Source: Variovorax paradoxus
GTDB taxonomy: Bacteria > Pseudomonadota > Gammaproteobacteria > Burkholderiales > Burkholderiaceae_C
Length of the DNA stretch: 64,000 bases
Assembly (NCBI GenBank): GCA_016806145.1
Contig: CP063167.1
Location: forward strand, 678,501-742,500
Direction: 5' to 3'
Shown: in pieces, positions 1 through 8,119 of the stretch
Position numbering within the stretch: the stretch's first letter is position 1
Layout of the letters: each line of letters starts with the position of its first letter
Made by a program: the position numbers and the translations under genes
Notes under the pieces: generated by a model
The model's input: only the letters and a program-made list of their open reading frames with translations
Database searches by the model: none
What the model was told of the DNA's origin: nothing

Positions 1-627
1 CGAGTCCTGCCCGAAGTTCTTCACCATCTCCTGCTTCGCGACATCGGAGAGCTTGCGGCCCGGGCGCACGAAGTCGGGATCGAAGGCGCCGTTCGAGCCG
101 TCGGCACCCGCGTCGCTGAGCACCACGGCATAGTTGGCCAGCGCCATGCCCTGCAGCGGCAGCGCGAACTGCTGGCTGGTCTGCGTGCCCGCGGCGACCA
201 CGTCGGACTTCCAGGCGAAGCCGCCGCCGCCGAGCTGCACGAACTTCCCGTTCCACTGCGCCGGGATGTAGATCTGGTAGTTGATGTCACGCACACGGTA
301 GCTCGGGTCCTTCACGGCCGGGTCGACGCCGCCGGGCGAGGTGGGCTGGATCGTGCCCTTGACCAGGCAGTAGGCCGGCAGCGCGAGCCAGACCTGCTGG
401 ACGGACGTGACCTTGAAGCCGCCGGTCTTCGGCGAGGGAAAGCGGCTGCCGCGAAAGCCGTCGAGCACGGCGTCGCCGTACTGCGAACCATCGAGCTGGT
501 TCGAGCAGGTGCGCACGAGGGTGTTGGAAATGTCGTTGGCCGCCTGGGCCCACGAGGCGAGTGCGCCGCAGGCCAGCGCCACGAGCAGCGAGCGGATGCA
601 CCGCGCGAGGTTCTCTGTCTTGGTCAA
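1..627 (-). CDS. Tannase/feruloyl-esterase family hydrolase, N-terminal part (cut by window edge)
   Basis: This is the first 209 codons of a secreted alpha/beta-hydrolase; the rest lies beyond position 1. The frame begins at a TTG (625-627) preceded by a GGAG about eight bases upstream. A signal peptide follows, with a basic start, a Leu/Ala core and ending near SWAQA. Visible family landmarks are LPAYCLVKGTIQP, then an acceptor stretch with QWNGKFVQLGGGGFAW, then NYAVVLSDAG. These match the N-terminal half of the tannase/feruloyl esterase family, which hydrolyses ester bonds of plant phenolics outside the cytoplasm. The nucleophile Ser (GCSxGG-type motif) would lie in the missing part, so activity cannot be judged. 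The family assignment is by recognition, not search. Confidence 0.8.
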   Translation of the reverse strand, partial: MTKTENLARCIRSLLVALACGALASWAQAANDISNTLVRTCSNQLDGSQYGDAVLDGFRGSRFPSPKTGGFKVTSVQQVWLALPAYCLVKGTIQPTSPGGVDPAVKDPSYRVRDINYQIYIPAQWNGKFVQLGGGGFAWKSDVVAAGTQTSQQFALPLQGMALANYAVVLSDAGADGSNGAFDPDFVRPGRKLSDVAKQEMVKNFGQDS

Positions 628-796
628 GATGTGTCTCCAACGTGATCGGTTCGAATTCACAAGACCCCACGCCTGAGCCGGAGCGGGGACCACGCCTTCT
701 TCCAGAGGCGGTGAAATTCTTGATCGCGCTGGAATGGACCGCACTATCCCTGCGGCGCCAATCGAATGACTTCGGGCGCCCGTGGCCCGCGACGCC

Positions 797-2425
797 TCAA
801 GCCTCGCGCCGGATCTGCGGCGCGGGCAATCCCTCGATCATCACGTTGAGGCAGGCGGGCTTGCCGCTGGCGAGCGCGCGCCGTGCCGCGTCGGGCAGTG
901 CATCGGCCTCGGTGACGAGTTCGCCGTGCGCGCCGAAGGCCTGCGCCACCGCGTCGTAGCGCGTGGGCTGCAGCTCGCAGCCGATCAGCCGCTCGGGCCC
1001 GTAGTCGCGCAGCTGGATCTGGTATTCGGCGTTCCAGCGCGCATCGTTGCCCACCACGGCCACGAAGGGCAGGCGGTGCCGGATGGCGGTGTCGAACTCG
1101 GCGATGTGGAAGCCCACGGTGCCGTCGCCCATGACGGCGATCACCGGCGCCTCGGGCTGCGCGCAGCGCGCGCCGAGCGCATAGGCGAGTCCCGCGCCAA
1201 TCGCGCCCGCCACCCCGTTGTTGACGCGGTGCGGCGCGCTCAGGCAGGCCATTGCCCACTGGCCGATCTCGCCGCCATCGCAGACCAGCACCGACTCGGG
1301 ATGGCTGTCGAGCAGCGCTTGCAGCGGCCGCAGCATCTGCACCGGATGCAGGCGCTGCGGCAGCGAGGCGCGCGCGTCGTCCCAGGCGGCGGGGCGGTAG
1401 GCCAGCCATGCATGCGCTTCCCGCAGCCACGACGGATCCCTGGCGCCAGCCGCGGCCGCTGTCAGCGCCCGCATCGCCGGCCAGGCATCGGCCTGCGCTT
1501 CGGTGCGCAGGCGCTCGCCGAGGGCACGGCGGCTGCGCGCGAGTTCATCGGCATCGGGATCGATCTGGTGGACCCGTGCATCGGCAGCCAACGCGGCGCC
1601 GAACTTCAGCGTGAAGTCCAGCCGCTTGCCCAGCAGCAGCACGCAGTCCGCGCGCGCCAGCAGCTGCGCGAAGGCGCCGAGGCTCGCATCGCCGATGCCG
1701 CGCGGGCTCTCCATGCCGGCGACCGGCACGCCCGTGGCCTGCTCCAGCGCGGCGATCAGCGCGCGCCCATCGCGCGTGAGGCAGGAGGGGCCCGCGAGGA
1801 TCAGCGGACGCTCGGCCTCGGCGAGCTGCCGGGCCAGCTCGGTCGCGAGCGCCGGGTCGAGCAGCCGCGGCTCGGGCGCGAAGGCTTCCGGGCCGAAAGC
1901 GGGCACGGTGGCCGCGCCCTCGAGCACGTCGCTCGGCAGGCTCAGGTGCACCGGGCCGGGCCGCCCCGACTTCGCGATACGGATGGCCTTGGCGACATCG
2001 CCCGCCACCGCGTCGGCACTGGCGCAGCGCCACGCGGCCTTGCAGACCGGCTCGGCCATGTCGGCCTGGCGCATCTCCTGGAACGCGCCCTGGCCCAGCT
2101 GCTCGTTGGGCGCATGGCCCGACAGCAGCACCACCGGCGCCTCGGCCATATACGCGGTGTAGAGCGCGGCCACGGCGTTCGCATGGCCGGGACCGCCGGT
2201 GACGAGCGCGATGCCGACCTCGCCCGACACTCGCGACCAGGCATCGGCCATGTGCACGGTGCTGGCCTCGTGGCGCACGTGCACGAGTTCGATGACCGAG
2301 CCGAAGGCCGCGTCGAACACCGGCATGACGTGGTTGCCCGAGAGGGTGAAGATGCGCGCGACGCGGGCCGCGCGCAGGCATTCGATCAGCGCATCGGCGC
2401 CGCGAAAGGTTCGGGTGGAGGGCAT
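797..2425 (-). CDS. Thiamine-diphosphate-dependent enzyme (acetolactate synthase/decarboxylase superfamily)
   Basis: A 542-residue cytoplasmic enzyme with the three-domain TPP layout. The Pyr domain carries the cofactor-activating Glu53 in VRHEAS. A central domain follows at roughly 190-330. The PP domain carries the TPP/Mg motif GDG at 433 with its Asn near 460 (VVGNDARWN). Length and motifs fit the acetolactate synthase, benzoylformate decarboxylase and oxalyl-CoA decarboxylase superfamily. No small regulatory subunit lies nearby, so a biosynthetic IlvB role is unlikely. It is followed 18 bases upstream in the genome by the end of the MFS gene on the same strand, so the two probably share a transcript. 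The substrate cannot be named; a 2-oxo acid is inferred. Confidence 0.85.
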   Translation of the reverse strand: MPSTRTFRGADALIECLRAARVARIFTLSGNHVMPVFDAAFGSVIELVHVRHEASTVHMADAWSRVSGEVGIALVTGGPGHANAVAALYTAYMAEAPVVLLSGHAPNEQLGQGAFQEMRQADMAEPVCKAAWRCASADAVAGDVAKAIRIAKSGRPGPVHLSLPSDVLEGAATVPAFGPEAFAPEPRLLDPALATELARQLAEAERPLILAGPSCLTRDGRALIAALEQATGVPVAGMESPRGIGDASLGAFAQLLARADCVLLLGKRLDFTLKFGAALAADARVHQIDPDADELARSRRALGERLRTEAQADAWPAMRALTAAAAGARDPSWLREAHAWLAYRPAAWDDARASLPQRLHPVQMLRPLQALLDSHPESVLVCDGGEIGQWAMACLSAPHRVNNGVAGAIGAGLAYALGARCAQPEAPVIAVMGDGTVGFHIAEFDTAIRHRLPFVAVVGNDARWNAEYQIQLRDYGPERLIGCELQPTRYDAVAQAFGAHGELVTEADALPDAARRALASGKPACLNVMIEGLPAPQIRREA

Positions 2426-2443
2426 GCGGCGGACAAGGGGGAG

Positions 2444-3679
2444 CTAGGACTTGCGCGATTTTCCGGGCAACAGCGCCGCGACCACGCCGAGCAGCGGCAG
2501 GTAGGCGATCGCCTGGTAGACGAAGGCGATGCTGGTGTGGTCGGCCAGCAGGCCCAGCACCGCGGCGCCCAGGCCGCCCATGCCGAAGGCGAAGCCGAAG
2601 AACAGCCCCGAGACCATGCCGACCTTGCCCGGCATCAGCTCCTGCGAGTAGACGAGGATGGCCGAGAAGGCCGAGGACAGCACCAGCCCGATCACGATGG
2701 TCAGCGTGGTGGTCCAGAACAGGTCCGCGTGCGGCAGCAGCAGCGCGAACGGCGCCACGCCCAGGATCGACACCCAGATCACCGGCTTGCGGCCGATGCG
2801 GTCGCCGACCGGCCCGCCGAGCACCGTGCCGACGGCCGAGGCGAACAGGAAGAAGAACAGGTGCAGCTGCGCGCTCTGCACCGTGAGGCCGAAGCGGTCC
2901 ATCAGGTAGAAGGTGTAGAAGCTGCTGATGCCCGCCACGTAGAAGTACTTCGAGAAGATCAGCACCAGCAGCACCGTGATGGCGCCCAGCACCACGCGGC
3001 GTGGATAGGGCGACTCGACCGCGGCCTTCTTGCGCGCGCCGGCCGTGACGTGATGGAAGGCATACCAGCGGCTCACCTGCAGCAGCAGGCCGATGCCCAG
3101 CAGCGCGGCCAGGCCGAACCAGGCCACGCTGTGCTGGCCGAAGGGCACGATGACCGCCGCCGCGAGCAGCGGCCCGATCGCCGTGCCGAGGTTGCCGCCG
3201 ACCTGGAACACCGACTGCGCGAGCCCGTGCTGGCCGCCCGAGGCGAGCCGCGCGATGCGCGAGGACTCCGGATGGAAGATCGACGAGCCGAGCCCCACGA
3301 AGGCCGCGGCCAGCAGCACGATGCCGAAGCTGGGCGCGAAGGCCAGCAGCAGCAGGCCGATGAGCGTGGCCGTCATGCCGATCGGCAGCGAGTAGGGCTG
3401 CGGACGCCGGTCGGTGAACAGGCCGATCAGCGGCTGCAGCAGCGAGGCCGTCAGCTGGTAGGTCAGCGTGATCAGGCCGATCTGCGCGAAGCTCAGCGAG
3501 AACGCGCCCTTGAGGATCGGGTACATCGCGAGGATCAACGACTGCATCATGTCGTTGACCATGTGCGCGCTGCTGATGGCGCCCAGGATGCCGAAGGCCG
3601 GCTTGGCCTTCGCGGGACTGGCGGCGGCGCCAGCGGGCGTGGCCTGGGATTCGAGGGAAGCGGTCGCGGAGGGCGGCAT
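2444..3679 (-). CDS. MFS efflux transporter, fosmidomycin-resistance (Fsr) type
   Basis: A 411-residue integral inner-membrane protein with about twelve hydrophobic segments, starting after a soluble Ala/Pro-rich leader of about 25 residues. SSAHMVNDMMQSLILAMYP at the first helix, the QxGLITLTYQ stretch and the loop GDRIGRKPVIW are typical of the Fsr subgroup of MFS drug/metabolite exporters. I chose the ATG at 3679; an in-frame GTG twelve bases upstream is also possible. It is transcribed divergently from the AraC-type gene at 3824, an arrangement like NimT/NimR in E. coli, which suggests local control. The exported compound is unknown. Confidence 0.85.
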   Translation of the reverse strand: MPPSATASLESQATPAGAAASPAKAKPAFGILGAISSAHMVNDMMQSLILAMYPILKGAFSLSFAQIGLITLTYQLTASLLQPLIGLFTDRRPQPYSLPIGMTATLIGLLLLAFAPSFGIVLLAAAFVGLGSSIFHPESSRIARLASGGQHGLAQSVFQVGGNLGTAIGPLLAAAVIVPFGQHSVAWFGLAALLGIGLLLQVSRWYAFHHVTAGARKKAAVESPYPRRVVLGAITVLLVLIFSKYFYVAGISSFYTFYLMDRFGLTVQSAQLHLFFFLFASAVGTVLGGPVGDRIGRKPVIWVSILGVAPFALLLPHADLFWTTTLTIVIGLVLSSAFSAILVYSQELMPGKVGMVSGLFFGFAFGMGGLGAAVLGLLADHTSIAFVYQAIAYLPLLGVVAALLPGKSRKS

Positions 3680-3823
3680 GGGGACTTTCACACGGGGGAG
3701 ACGGGACCGGCCGGCACGAGGGGCGCGAGTTCGGGAGGAACGGGCCGCCGGCGCCCCGGAATTATGGGAGGATGCGCCTCGCCTGTCTTGCGCCAACCGA
3801 CCAACACCTTTCGCAAAAAGGAC

Positions 3824-4618
3824 ATGAACCTCCCGCGCCGTCCCAAGTCATTGCCCGAGGTGCTGCGCGAGATCGAGGGCGAGTCCTCGCCGATCGCGGG
3901 TCGCGCCACGGACTACCCCGCCGGCTGGCACATCCGGTCGCACCAGCACACCAAGCACCAGCTGATCTATGCCCTGCGCGGCGTGATGGTGGTGCAGGCC
4001 GAGGCCGGCCGCTGGGTGGTGCCGCCCACGCGCGCCATCTGGATGGCCGCGGGCATGGCGCACGAGATCCGCTGCGTCGGCGAGGTCCACATGCGCAGCC
4101 TGCTGGTGAAGCCCGAGGTGGCGCCGAAGACCTTGACCGCGACCCAGGCCGTGGGCATTCCGCCGCTGCTGCGCGAGCTGATCCGCGCGGCGATGGAAGT
4201 GAAGCAGCCCTATGCGCCCGGCACCCGCGACGGTCGGCTGATGCGCTTCATTCTCGACGAGCTGCGCAGCCTGCCCGTGCTGCCGCTGCACCTGCAGATG
4301 CCCGCCGACCCACGGCTGTTGCGCATCTGCGAACGGCTGCAACAGCATCTGGAAGATGCCTCCACCCTGGCCGACTGGGCCGGGCGGCTGTCGCTCGACG
4401 TGAAGACCATCCAGCGCCTGTTCACGAAGGAGACCGGCATGACCTTCGGCCAGTGGCGCCAGCAGGCCCGGCTGCTGCGCGCGCTGGAGCTGCTGGCCGA
4501 CGGCGAGAAGATCATCGACATCGCCCTGCGCCTGGGCTACGACAGTCCCGGGGCCTTCGCGACCATGTTCCGCAAGCACTTCGGGCAGACGCCGAGCCAG
4601 TTCTTCGCCGAGCCCTGA
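3824..4618 (+). CDS. AraC-family regulator with N-terminal cupin
   Basis: A 264-residue DNA-binding regulator. An N-terminal cupin/AraC-binding fold (about 25-110; HQHTKHQLIYALRG, then WVVPPTRAIWMAAGMAHE) senses a ligand. The C-terminal double helix-turn-helix occupies about 165-262 and ends in DIALRLGYDSPGAFATMFRKHFGQTPSQF, the AraC signature. The start ATG has an AAAAAGGA ribosome site just upstream. It diverges from the Fsr-like exporter across about 145 bases, so it probably controls that gene and itself. The domain order resembles the NimR (YeaM) subgroup. The inducer is unknown. Confidence 0.88.
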   Translation: MNLPRRPKSLPEVLREIEGESSPIAGRATDYPAGWHIRSHQHTKHQLIYALRGVMVVQAEAGRWVVPPTRAIWMAAGMAHEIRCVGEVHMRSLLVKPEVAPKTLTATQAVGIPPLLRELIRAAMEVKQPYAPGTRDGRLMRFILDELRSLPVLPLHLQMPADPRLLRICERLQQHLEDASTLADWAGRLSLDVKTIQRLFTKETGMTFGQWRQQARLLRALELLADGEKIIDIALRLGYDSPGAFATMFRKHFGQTPSQFFAEP

Positions 4619-4634
4619 GCGGGCGCGCCACGGG

Positions 4635-5240
4635 TCAGGCGTCGGCGCACTCCAGCGCGAAGGTCGGCACCTCCGCCTGGCGGCTCAGCCACACGCCGCC
4701 GCCCATTTCCTTGAAGCCGCGCGTCAGCCCGCGCCGGTACACCTGCGCGCGGTGGCGGAACAGGCGCGGGTCGCTGAGGTCCTCGTCGACCACGTCCTGC
4801 TCGAAGTCCTCCTGCGTCACGGCCTCGAGGTAGAGCGCGCCGGCGCTGAGCGACCCCAGGTTGCGCAGCGCGCGCTTGAGGTCGGAGGGTTCGAGGTAGG
4901 CCAGCACGCCCTGGCAGATCACGAGGTCGAAGCGCTCCCTCGCGCGATAGTCGACCACCGAGCCCCGCTCCCAGCCGTAGCGCTCGCACAGGTACTCGCT
5001 GAACTCGACGCCGTGGTAGCTGGCCTTCGGAAAATGCAACGCGATGGCATCGCGCCAGTGGCCGATGCCGCAGCCCATGTCGAGCACGCGCCGCACGGGC
5101 ACGCGCAGGTACTTGAGGTACGAACAGACGAAGGCCGCGAGGCGCTCGGCGTGCTGCGGGTCGACCACCTTCGTTTTCTTGTCGAAGTAGTAGCGCCGGT
5201 AGTAGGCCTCGTCGAAGGTCGCCGCGTCGGCAGATTGCAT
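4635..5240 (-). CDS. Class I SAM-dependent methyltransferase
   Basis: A 201-residue cytoplasmic protein with a Rossmann-type SAM fold. Motif I is VLDMGCGIGHW near residue 53. An acidic residue follows in YHGVEFSEYLC, and motif IV-like FDLVICQGVLAYL comes near 105. This is the generic small-molecule or lipid methyltransferase arrangement; the acceptor cannot be deduced. The C-terminal half contains an acidic stretch (QEDFEQDVVDEDLSDP). It is convergent with the AraC gene (16-base gap) and divergent from the bacteriophytochrome gene, so it appears to be a single-gene unit. Confidence 0.85.
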   Translation of the reverse strand: MQSADAATFDEAYYRRYYFDKKTKVVDPQHAERLAAFVCSYLKYLRVPVRRVLDMGCGIGHWRDAIALHFPKASYHGVEFSEYLCERYGWERGSVVDYRARERFDLVICQGVLAYLEPSDLKRALRNLGSLSAGALYLEAVTQEDFEQDVVDEDLSDPRLFRHRAQVYRRGLTRGFKEMGGGVWLSRQAEVPTFALECADA

Positions 5241-5362
5241 GCAGGTTGTCTTTCAGGAAGTGCGGGCCTGCTCGCGAGGCCCGGCGCCATTTTCGCCCCG
5301 GAACCCGCCCGCGCCCCACGGTAAAGCCCGACCGGCGCCCGCCCGGCCTCAGGCAAAATGCC

Positions 5363-7666
5363 ATGTCCCCTCCCCGCGCCCGGCGCGGTCCGTGGCTCCC
5401 TCACCTCACTCACGCGCAAGACGCCCACCGCCCCTTGGAACGGCCGCCCCACTCCACGTCCACGCAGCCCGTCACGCTGGCCAACTGCGACAGCGAGCCC
5501 ATCCACATCCCTGGCCTCGTGCAGCCCCACGGCGCGCTGTTCGCGTTCGATGCCTCGACCCTCACGCTGACGCGCGTCAGCGCGAACGCCCGCGAGCTGC
5601 TCGGCGACACGGCGCCCGCCCTGGGCGAGCGCCTTGCGGCCGACCATTTCATGGGCGACGCGCTGGTGCACGAGGCGCTGCACGAGGCCAACGGGGTGGC
5701 GGTCGATACCGACGAGGGGTCGCCGATCAACCTCGAGGTGAGTCTCGGCGAGCGCCGCTTCGACCTGATCCTGCACCGCATCGGCTACGAGCTGGTGGCC
5801 GAGTTCGAGGCCCGCGACGCCACGGCGGACGCGGTGTCGGACTTCGCGCTCAAGGCGCACCGCGCGATGGACCGGCTCAAGCGCCAGGGCTCGATCGACG
5901 GCCTGCTCAATCTCTCGGTGGAAGTCGTGCGGCAGCTCACGGGCTTCGACCGCGTGATGGCCTACCGCTTTCGCCACGACGACAGCGGCGAGGTGGTGGC
6001 CGAGCGTCGCCACGAGGCGCTCGAGCCCTTCGTGGGCCGTCGCTATCCGGCCAGCGACATCCCGGCGCAGGCGCGCCGGCTCTACGTGATCAACACCCTG
6101 CGCCTGATCGCCGACGTGCAGTCGACGCCGGTCGGGCTCGACGTGGCCGACCCGCAGCTGCCGCCGCTGGACATGAGCCACTGCACGCTGCGCAGCGTGT
6201 CGCCGATCCACATCGAGTACCTGCGCAACATGGGCGTGGGCGCGTCGATGAGCATCTCGATCGTCATCAACGGTCAGCTCTGGGGCATGCTGGCCTGCCA
6301 CCACCGCAGCGCCCACCAGGTGCCCTACGCCATCCGCATGGCCTGCGACGTGCTCGCGCAGGTGCTGGCCTCGAACGTGCAGAGCCTGCTGGCGCGCGAG
6401 CAGGCGGGCCGGGCCTCGAGCGCCGCGCAGCTGCGCGGCTCGCTGATCGAGGCGGTGCTGCATGCCGAGGACACCTTCAGCGCGCTGATCGGCCTGGCGC
6501 GCCCGCTGGCCGACGCCTTCGACGCGCAGGCGGCGGTCATCGCCGAGCAGTCGCGGCTGCACGTGGACGGCGACATGCCCCGCGAGGCCGCGGCGGCGCT
6601 GATGCAGTGGCTCACCGCCTCGACGAACGGCGACCAGATCGTGGCGCTGCACACGCGCGAGCAACTGCCCGAGAACCTGCGCTCGCTGGCCGGCGTGTGG
6701 TGCGGCTTTCTCGCGCTGCGCTTCGACGCGATCGACAACGGCTGGCTGGTGCTCGCGCGCAAGGAACAGATCGAGACCATCAACTGGGGCGGCAAGCCCG
6801 AGAAGCACTACGTGAGCGGCCCGCTCGGGCCCCGGCTCACGCCGCGCGGCTCCTTCGACGTCTGGAAACAGACGGTGCGCGACACCAGCGTGCCCTGGGG
6901 CGCCAACGATCTCGACTTCGCGCGCCAGCTGCGCGACGAGCTGATCCGCGCCAGCGCGGCGCGGCTGGCCGACACCTACAAGGCCCGCACCGAGCTGCTG
7001 GCCGTGCTGGGCCACGACCTGCGCGACCCGCTGCAGTCGATCACGATGGCCGCCAAGCTGCTCGAACGCAGCCTGCCCGACGGCAGCAACGCCGGCGCGC
7101 GGCTGGGCCAGCGCATCCAGACCTCGAGCAGCCGCATGGCGCGGCTGATCGGCCAGGTGCTCGATGCCTCGCGGCTGCAAAGCGGCATGGGCCTGCAGAT
7201 GGTGCCGGTGCAGATCGACCTGGCGCGGCTGCTGGAGGACGCGGTCGACGAGTCGCGCACCGCCTACCCCGGTTCGCAGCTCGAGCTCGAGGCACCCAAG
7301 ACGCTGCCCGTGCTGGCCGACCCCGACCGCATGGCGCAGCTGGTCGGCAACCTGGTGAGCAATGCGCGCCACCACGGCCTGCCCGGCGAGGCGGTGCACC
7401 TGCGGCTCGAACAGGTCGACGCGCACGTGGTGTTCAGCGTGGCCAACCGCGCACCGCCGATCGACGCCGCGCTGGTGCCCGACTTGTTCAGCGCCTTCAA
7501 GCAGCGCAGCGTGCCCAACGAGCGCAACAAGGGCGGACTGGGCCTGGGGCTGCACATCGCGCAAGCCATCGTGCGCTCGCACCGCGGCAGCATCGGCTAT
7601 GCGCATGTCGACGGCTACGTGGTGTTCACCGTGCGGCTGCCCCAGGTTCCCGCGCCCGCGCCCTGA
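5363..7666 (+). CDS. bphP: Bacteriophytochrome sensor histidine kinase
   Basis: A 767-residue red/far-red photoreceptor kinase of the cytoplasm. In order: a PAS domain (about 36-140) with the biliverdin-binding Cys42 in ANCDSEPIHIPG; a GAF chromophore domain with the PASDIP motif near 229 and later DMSHCTLRSVSPIHIEYL; a PHY domain (about 320-500) ending GSFDVWKQTV; a HisKA dimerisation domain with the phospho-acceptor His near 549 in GHDLRDPLQS; and an ATPase domain with the N-box near 662 and GLGLGLH near 725. The start at 5363 is favoured by AGG ten bases upstream and by family length; an in-frame ATG at 5246 would add 39 atypical residues. No response regulator or heme oxygenase gene is adjacent. 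Confidence 0.93.
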   Translation: MSPPRARRGPWLPHLTHAQDAHRPLERPPHSTSTQPVTLANCDSEPIHIPGLVQPHGALFAFDASTLTLTRVSANARELLGDTAPALGERLAADHFMGDALVHEALHEANGVAVDTDEGSPINLEVSLGERRFDLILHRIGYELVAEFEARDATADAVSDFALKAHRAMDRLKRQGSIDGLLNLSVEVVRQLTGFDRVMAYRFRHDDSGEVVAERRHEALEPFVGRRYPASDIPAQARRLYVINTLRLIADVQSTPVGLDVADPQLPPLDMSHCTLRSVSPIHIEYLRNMGVGASMSISIVINGQLWGMLACHHRSAHQVPYAIRMACDVLAQVLASNVQSLLAREQAGRASSAAQLRGSLIEAVLHAEDTFSALIGLARPLADAFDAQAAVIAEQSRLHVDGDMPREAAAALMQWLTASTNGDQIVALHTREQLPENLRSLAGVWCGFLALRFDAIDNGWLVLARKEQIETINWGGKPEKHYVSGPLGPRLTPRGSFDVWKQTVRDTSVPWGANDLDFARQLRDELIRASAARLADTYKARTELLAVLGHDLRDPLQSITMAAKLLERSLPDGSNAGARLGQRIQTSSSRMARLIGQVLDASRLQSGMGLQMVPVQIDLARLLEDAVDESRTAYPGSQLELEAPKTLPVLADPDRMAQLVGNLVSNARHHGLPGEAVHLRLEQVDAHVVFSVANRAPPIDAALVPDLFSAFKQRSVPNERNKGGLGLGLHIAQAIVRSHRGSIGYAHVDGYVVFTVRLPQVPAPAP

Positions 7667-7756
7667 GCTTTCTCGCGCCCGACGGCGCGCAAGCCGCTCC
7701 TATAATCTCGCCCCGCCGGCCGATGCAAACGAAAGCATCACCCAAGCCGGCGCGCG

Positions 7757-7925
7757 CGAAGGTGCGCCGGTTGCAGGACCGGCGTTAAACGGGAAGCAGG
7801 TGACGGGTCCTCCGGACCCCAGTCCTGCGCTGCCCCCGCAACGGTCGGCGGATTCGCGGTCCTCACGGTCGATGCCCTCGCGGGCATCGCAGCCACTGTG
7901 CCCCGGCATGGGAAGGCGAGGATCG
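7757..7925 (+). promoter_or_regulatory. Cobalamin (B12) riboswitch
   Basis: The 450-base gap between the phytochrome and TonB-receptor genes holds the conserved blocks of a cobalamin riboswitch in the right order. These are AAGGTGCGCCGG at the 5' end, TAAACGGGAAGCAGGTGAC, the B12-box-like CTGCCCCCGCAACGGT, GCCACTG, and a closing CGGCATGGGAAGGCG. It precedes a TonB receptor and a BtuFCD-type transporter. Binding of adenosylcobalamin would therefore be expected to reduce their expression when B12 is plentiful. The remaining 190 bases to the start codon hold no gene; they probably include the expression platform. Boundaries are approximate. Confidence 0.92.
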
Positions 7926-8119
7926 CGGCAACGGCGCATCTCCCGATGCACCGCTGCGCTCCGCAAGCCCGGATACCGGCCTTCGCCTCGTTCGGTCGCT
8001 GCGGGAGTGCAGGCAAGCCGTATCGGTCACGCATGGGCGCGGGGCCGGTCGCTGGCGGGTCCCCTCGGCGTCCGGTTGTTCTCATGGCCCGCGGGAGCGC
8101 GGGCCCGAAGGAAACCCTC

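Noticed and set aside
782..4618. A 1278-codon open frame on the plus strand across the TPP and MFS genes
   Set aside because: Most of it is antisense to two well-supported genes, and its translation is Arg/Gln/His-rich low-complexity sequence typical of the opposite strand of GC-rich genes. Only its last 264 codons (from 3824) are a real AraC regulator.
4919..7606. An 895-codon minus-strand open frame opposite the bacteriophytochrome
   Set aside because: It runs antisense to a complete phytochrome kinase and out of frame through the methyltransferase; its translation is His/Arg/Val-rich with no domain pattern.
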